Below, one piece after another: positions 28,461 through 31,030 of a DNA stretch of 31,030 nt; the stretch's first letter is position 1; the number at the start of each line of letters is the position of its first letter. The translations under genes were made by a program, and so were the position numbers. Below the pieces are notes generated by a model. It was not told the origin of the DNA, made no database searches, and saw only the letters and a list, made by a program, of their open reading frames with translations. This DNA is from Candidatus Moranbacteria bacterium RIFCSPHIGHO2_02_FULL_40_12b. Lineage in GTDB: Bacteria > Patescibacteriota > Minisyncoccia > Moranbacterales > 2-12-FULL-40-10. The stretch spans positions 58,825-89,854 of the forward strand of contig MFRX01000001.1 in assembly GCA_001784725.1 (NCBI GenBank), read 5' to 3'.

Positions 28461-30761
28461 ATGAACAAAAAAATCATCCTAAAAGTCACCGGCATGACTT
28501 GCGCCAGCTGCGCGGCGAGCAATGAAAAGGCGCTCAAAAAAACCAGGGGCATATTGAATGCCAGTGTTAATATCGCGACGAAAAAAGCGGTTGTTGAATA
28601 CGACAGCGATATTCTTACGGAAGAAGATGTGAAGAAAGTGATACGGGACAACGGGTATGATGTTGCGGAAAATTCACCCTCACCCCCCAGCCCCCTCTCC
28701 CTGGCAGGGAGAGGGCAGGGAGAGGGTGGTGAATATACCCATGAATATACCCATGAACATGCTACCAGTGATGATGCCAAAAAAAGCTGGAAACAATTTC
28801 TCGGCTCGGCGGTTTTGAGCTTGCCTTTAGTGGTCGGGATGTTTTTTAAATGGGAAACGGAAACAGAAATCGAAAAATTTGATTTGAAAATGATTTTGGA
28901 CGCCACTTTGGCGACCGTAGTCGTTTTCTATTTCGGCTGGCGGTTTCATCGTATGGCTTTCAGGCAAGCGAAAAAAATCCAGGCCAATATGGATACCCTG
29001 GTTTCCATGGGAACATTGGCGGCTTACATGTATAGCTTATGGGCCATATTCAATGGAAAACAGGGTTACTTTGAGGCGGCGGCCGTTATTATCACTCTGA
29101 TACTTCTCGGAAAATTTTTTGAAGCCAAGAGTATGGGACAAGCCGGAGAAGCCATGCGGAAACTGATGGAATTGGGCGCGAAAAAAGCGCGGGTGCTGAT
29201 TGATAATAAAGAAAGGGAAATAAACATAGATGAGATTAAAATCGGCGATATTTTAGTCGTCCGGCCGAGTGAAAAAATTCCCTTGGATGGTGAAGTGGTT
29301 GAAGGAGAATCCAGCGTGGATGAGTCAATGCTCACGGGCGAGTCAATGCCGGTGGAGAAAAAAATCGGTTCCAAAGTTTTTGGCGCGACAATCAATCAGG
29401 ACGGAGTTTTGAAAATAAAAGTGACGCAAACCGGCGAAGGGACCGTGCTGGCGCAGATAATAAAAACCGTAGAAGAAGCGCAAAATTCCAAAGCGCCGAT
29501 TCAGAAACTGGCGGATAAAATTTCCGGAATTTTTGTGCCGGTCGTGATTAGTATCGCACTGGTCACTTTCTTGGGCTGGTATTTTGTTAAAAATGATTTT
29601 ACTTTGGCGCTGATCAACGCGGTTTCCGTTTTAGTCATCGCCTGTCCCTGCGCCTTGGGTCTCGCTACTCCGACCGCGATTATGGTCGGAACCGGAAAAG
29701 GCGCCAAGCGCGGAGTCCTTTTCAAATCCGGGGAAAGTTTTGAGCGGACCAAAGAAATTACTATGGCGGTTTTTGACAAAACCGGAACGCTTACCAAAGG
29801 CGAGCCGAATGTGACGAGAATCGTTGTAAACGATTCCGTCATCCCGAGCGAAGTTGAGGGATCTCAAGATTCTTCGGTTCCGCTTCGCTCCACTCAGAAT
29901 GACAAAGAGAAAGAAGAAAAAATTTTGAAAATCGCGGCAAGTGTTGCCAAAAACTCCGAACATCCCATATCCAAAGCGGTATTTCAATATGCTCAAGGAA
30001 AAAATATAGAGTTGGCGGAATTTATTAATTTTAAGGAACTGAAAGGCCGGGGTGTATCCGCCGTTTGCGAAACCCACGGAGTTGAGATCCTTCTGGGAAA
30101 TAAAAAACTTTTGGAAGAAAATAACCTAGAAACATCCTGGGCGGAAAAAATTCTAGGGGATGAAGGGTTGGGAATCGGAACAAGATTGTTTGTCGTTCAT
30201 AATAAAAAAGTTATCGGCGTGCTGATTGTGGCTGACGAAATCCGGGAAGAGACGAAAAAAGTCATTGGCGATCTCAAAAAATCCGGGATGAAAATCGCGA
30301 TGATTACGGGAGATAATAAAAAAACGGCCGAAGCAGTGGCTAAAGAACTGGGAATAGATAAAGTTCTGGCGGAAGTGTTGCCATCGGAAAAATCAGATGA
30401 AATTAAAAAACTGCAAAGCGCCGGAGAGAAGGTGGTTTTTGTGGGCGACGGCATCAATGACGCGCCGTCGCTTGTTCAGGCGGATTTGGGAATCGCGATG
30501 GGCAGCGCCACTGACATTGCCAAGGAAGCGGGGCAGATAATTTTAATGCAGAATAATCTGGAAAAAGTTCCGGAGGCTATTCGGATTTCCAAACAAACTT
30601 TTTCGGCGATAAGGCAAAATTTATTCTGGGCTTTTATTTATAATATAATCGCCATACCGCTTGCCATATCCGGACTTCTTTCTCCCGTCATCGCCGCCGG
30701 CGCGATGGCCTTCAGTTCCGTTTCAGTGGTGATGAATAGCTTGAGAATATATCGGAAGTAA
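28461..30761 (+). CDS. copA: Copper-exporting P1B-type ATPase
   Basis: This 766-residue inner-membrane pump expels Cu+ using ATP. Domains in order are the N-terminal HMA domain with GMTCASC (Cys14, Cys17) and the membrane helices with the ion-binding CPC at 395-397 (IACPCALGLATP). The actuator loop has LTGES. The phosphorylation site is Asp439 (DKTGTLTKG), followed by the SEHPISKAV nucleotide motif and GDGINDAP. The late helices carry FIYNIIAIPLA and AFSSVSVVMNSLR, the P1B-1 Cu+ signature. Two dispersed repeats are inserted in frame. A 61-base palindromic one follows the HMA domain (residues 71-91), and a 66-base one lies just after the phosphorylation site (residues 460-481). All catalytic motifs remain intact. 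It is last in the CsoR-controlled operon. Confidence 0.97.
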   Translation: MNKKIILKVTGMTCASCAASNEKALKKTRGILNASVNIATKKAVVEYDSDILTEEDVKKVIRDNGYDVAENSPSPPSPLSLAGRGQGEGGEYTHEYTHEHATSDDAKKSWKQFLGSAVLSLPLVVGMFFKWETETEIEKFDLKMILDATLATVVVFYFGWRFHRMAFRQAKKIQANMDTLVSMGTLAAYMYSLWAIFNGKQGYFEAAAVIITLILLGKFFEAKSMGQAGEAMRKLMELGAKKARVLIDNKEREINIDEIKIGDILVVRPSEKIPLDGEVVEGESSVDESMLTGESMPVEKKIGSKVFGATINQDGVLKIKVTQTGEGTVLAQIIKTVEEAQNSKAPIQKLADKISGIFVPVVISIALVTFLGWYFVKNDFTLALINAVSVLVIACPCALGLATPTAIMVGTGKGAKRGVLFKSGESFERTKEITMAVFDKTGTLTKGEPNVTRIVVNDSVIPSEVEGSQDSSVPLRSTQNDKEKEEKILKIAASVAKNSEHPISKAVFQYAQGKNIELAEFINFKELKGRGVSAVCETHGVEILLGNKKLLEENNLETSWAEKILGDEGLGIGTRLFVVHNKKVIGVLIVADEIREETKKVIGDLKKSGMKIAMITGDNKKTAEAVAKELGIDKVLAEVLPSEKSDEIKKLQSAGEKVVFVGDGINDAPSLVQADLGIAMGSATDIAKEAGQIILMQNNLEKVPEAIRISKQTFSAIRQNLFWAFIYNIIAIPLAISGLLSPVIAAGAMAFSSVSVVMNSLRIYRK
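28673..28733. repeat. Palindromic CCCTCTCCC repeat inserted in copA
   Basis: TTCACCCTC...CCCCTCTCCCTG and GCAGGGAGAGGG...GGTGGTGAA form a 61-base imperfect palindrome. It is a well-known type of dispersed bacterial repeat. It encodes a Ser/Pro then Gly/Arg/Glu-rich linker (SPPSPLSLAGRGQGEGG) after the HMA domain. Confidence 0.85.
28731..28760. repeat. 12-base tandem repeat encoding a His-rich linker
   Basis: GAATATACCCAT occurs twice, then GAACAT. It encodes EYTHEYTHEH directly after the palindromic repeat. Confidence 0.8.
29838..29903. repeat. Dispersed repeat with GTCATCCCGAGCG start, in-frame copy in copA
   Basis: These 66 bases (exactly 22 codons, residues 460-481, VIPSEVEGS...PLRSTQND) are a diverged copy of the element at 26636-26705. 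It sits in the nucleotide-binding domain between the strand after DKTGTLTKGEP and the next helix. Confidence 0.85.
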
Positions 30762-30853
30762 TTGTAACAACTTTTCATATACCAAGAACCGTTGTAATCA
30801 GTCGTTATGGCGTTTTTTTGTTTTTAAAAATGTATTATGTTAAAGTAAAAAAT

Positions 30854-31006
30854 ATGGATTTTGATGATAAAAAAATGATAGAAATATATTTAAATGGAGG
30901 TGATTTGGCTTTTGATAAAATACTGCAAAAATATCTGAAGCCGGTTTTCAATTTCATCCACCAGCTTGTGACGGCGGAGAATATCCAAATCCGCCCGGCG
31001 CGGTAG
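30854..31006 (+). pseudogene. Truncated sigma-70-family (ECF-like) factor N-terminus
   Basis: From ATG 30854 the 50-residue product starts MDFDDKKMIEIYLNGGDLAF, then DKILQKYLKPVFNFIHQLV. This matches the region 2.1 start of ECF sigma factors (helix, GD.xAF..L...Y...V..F...L). After HQLVTAEN the sequence stops matching and ends IQIRPAR then TAG. Neither other forward frame continues the family after this point. The gene is therefore probably broken by an insertion or deletion, or the fragment is a relic. The window ends 24 bases later, so a downstream piece cannot be excluded. No Shine-Dalgarno is seen. Confidence 0.55.
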
Positions 31007-31030
31007 ATGGTAGATAAATTTCTTAAAAAA

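Noticed and set aside
26636..29903. The related repeats near csoR and in copA as parts of a CRISPR array
   Set aside because: Only two diverged copies more than 3 kb apart, one inside a gene, with no regular spacers and no cas genes.

Overview
The window looks like part of a Candidate Phyla Radiation (Patescibacteria, probably Parcubacteria-like) chromosome. The evidence is a cluster of small VirB2/TrbC-type pilin genes, short AT-rich intergenic spaces full of degenerate inverted repeats, many genes without a Shine-Dalgarno sequence, a stand-alone GIY-YIG nuclease and a four-helix-bundle (S23-type) gene, and the particular mix of housekeeping genes. This assignment is inference; no rRNA gene is present to confirm it.

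Layout. 1-2947: the 3' end of a solute-binding-protein-like gene, then five pilin-like genes carrying six copies of one two-helix module, broken up by copies of a palindromic repeat. 3007-4765: two overlapping unknown genes on the minus strand. 5002-15046: core genes nusA (with an S23-type gene inserted in front), hppA, tig, clpP, gpmI (minus), rny and an HU gene, separated by related inverted-repeat spacers. 15059-15546: a tRNA-Pro(UGG) locus in which a GIY-YIG nuclease gene lies between a duplicated tRNA 5' half and the intact tRNA. 15547-24322: an AT-rich accessory island with two blocks. The first is an XRE regulator translationally coupled to a radical-SAM protein whose C-terminal half resembles isocyanide (isonitrile) synthases. 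The second is an AbrB-type regulator, an adenine DNA methyltransferase, a PD-(D/E)xK restriction endonuclease, a PrrC/RloC-like ABC-ATPase with an anticodon-nuclease-like C-terminus, and RmuC. The second block is bounded by two copies of a structured noncoding repeat of about 220-240 bp. 24344-26137: small genes (membrane-anchored methyltransferase, DUF378 protein, three small unknowns). 26234-30761: a copper operon of CsoR, an HMA/TauE-SafE/cupredoxin fusion, a SHOCT-domain protein and CopA. 30854-31006: a truncated sigma-factor-like ORF.

How the genes fit together. The restriction-modification pair followed by a PrrC-like ATPase has the architecture of a restriction system guarded by a suicidal tRNA nuclease. 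The XRE/radical-SAM block is the best candidate for an undescribed biosynthetic system. The copper operon is regulated by a plausible CsoR box, and its proteins carry three separate dispersed repeats inserted in frame. All functional calls come from reading motifs by eye; no database search was run.
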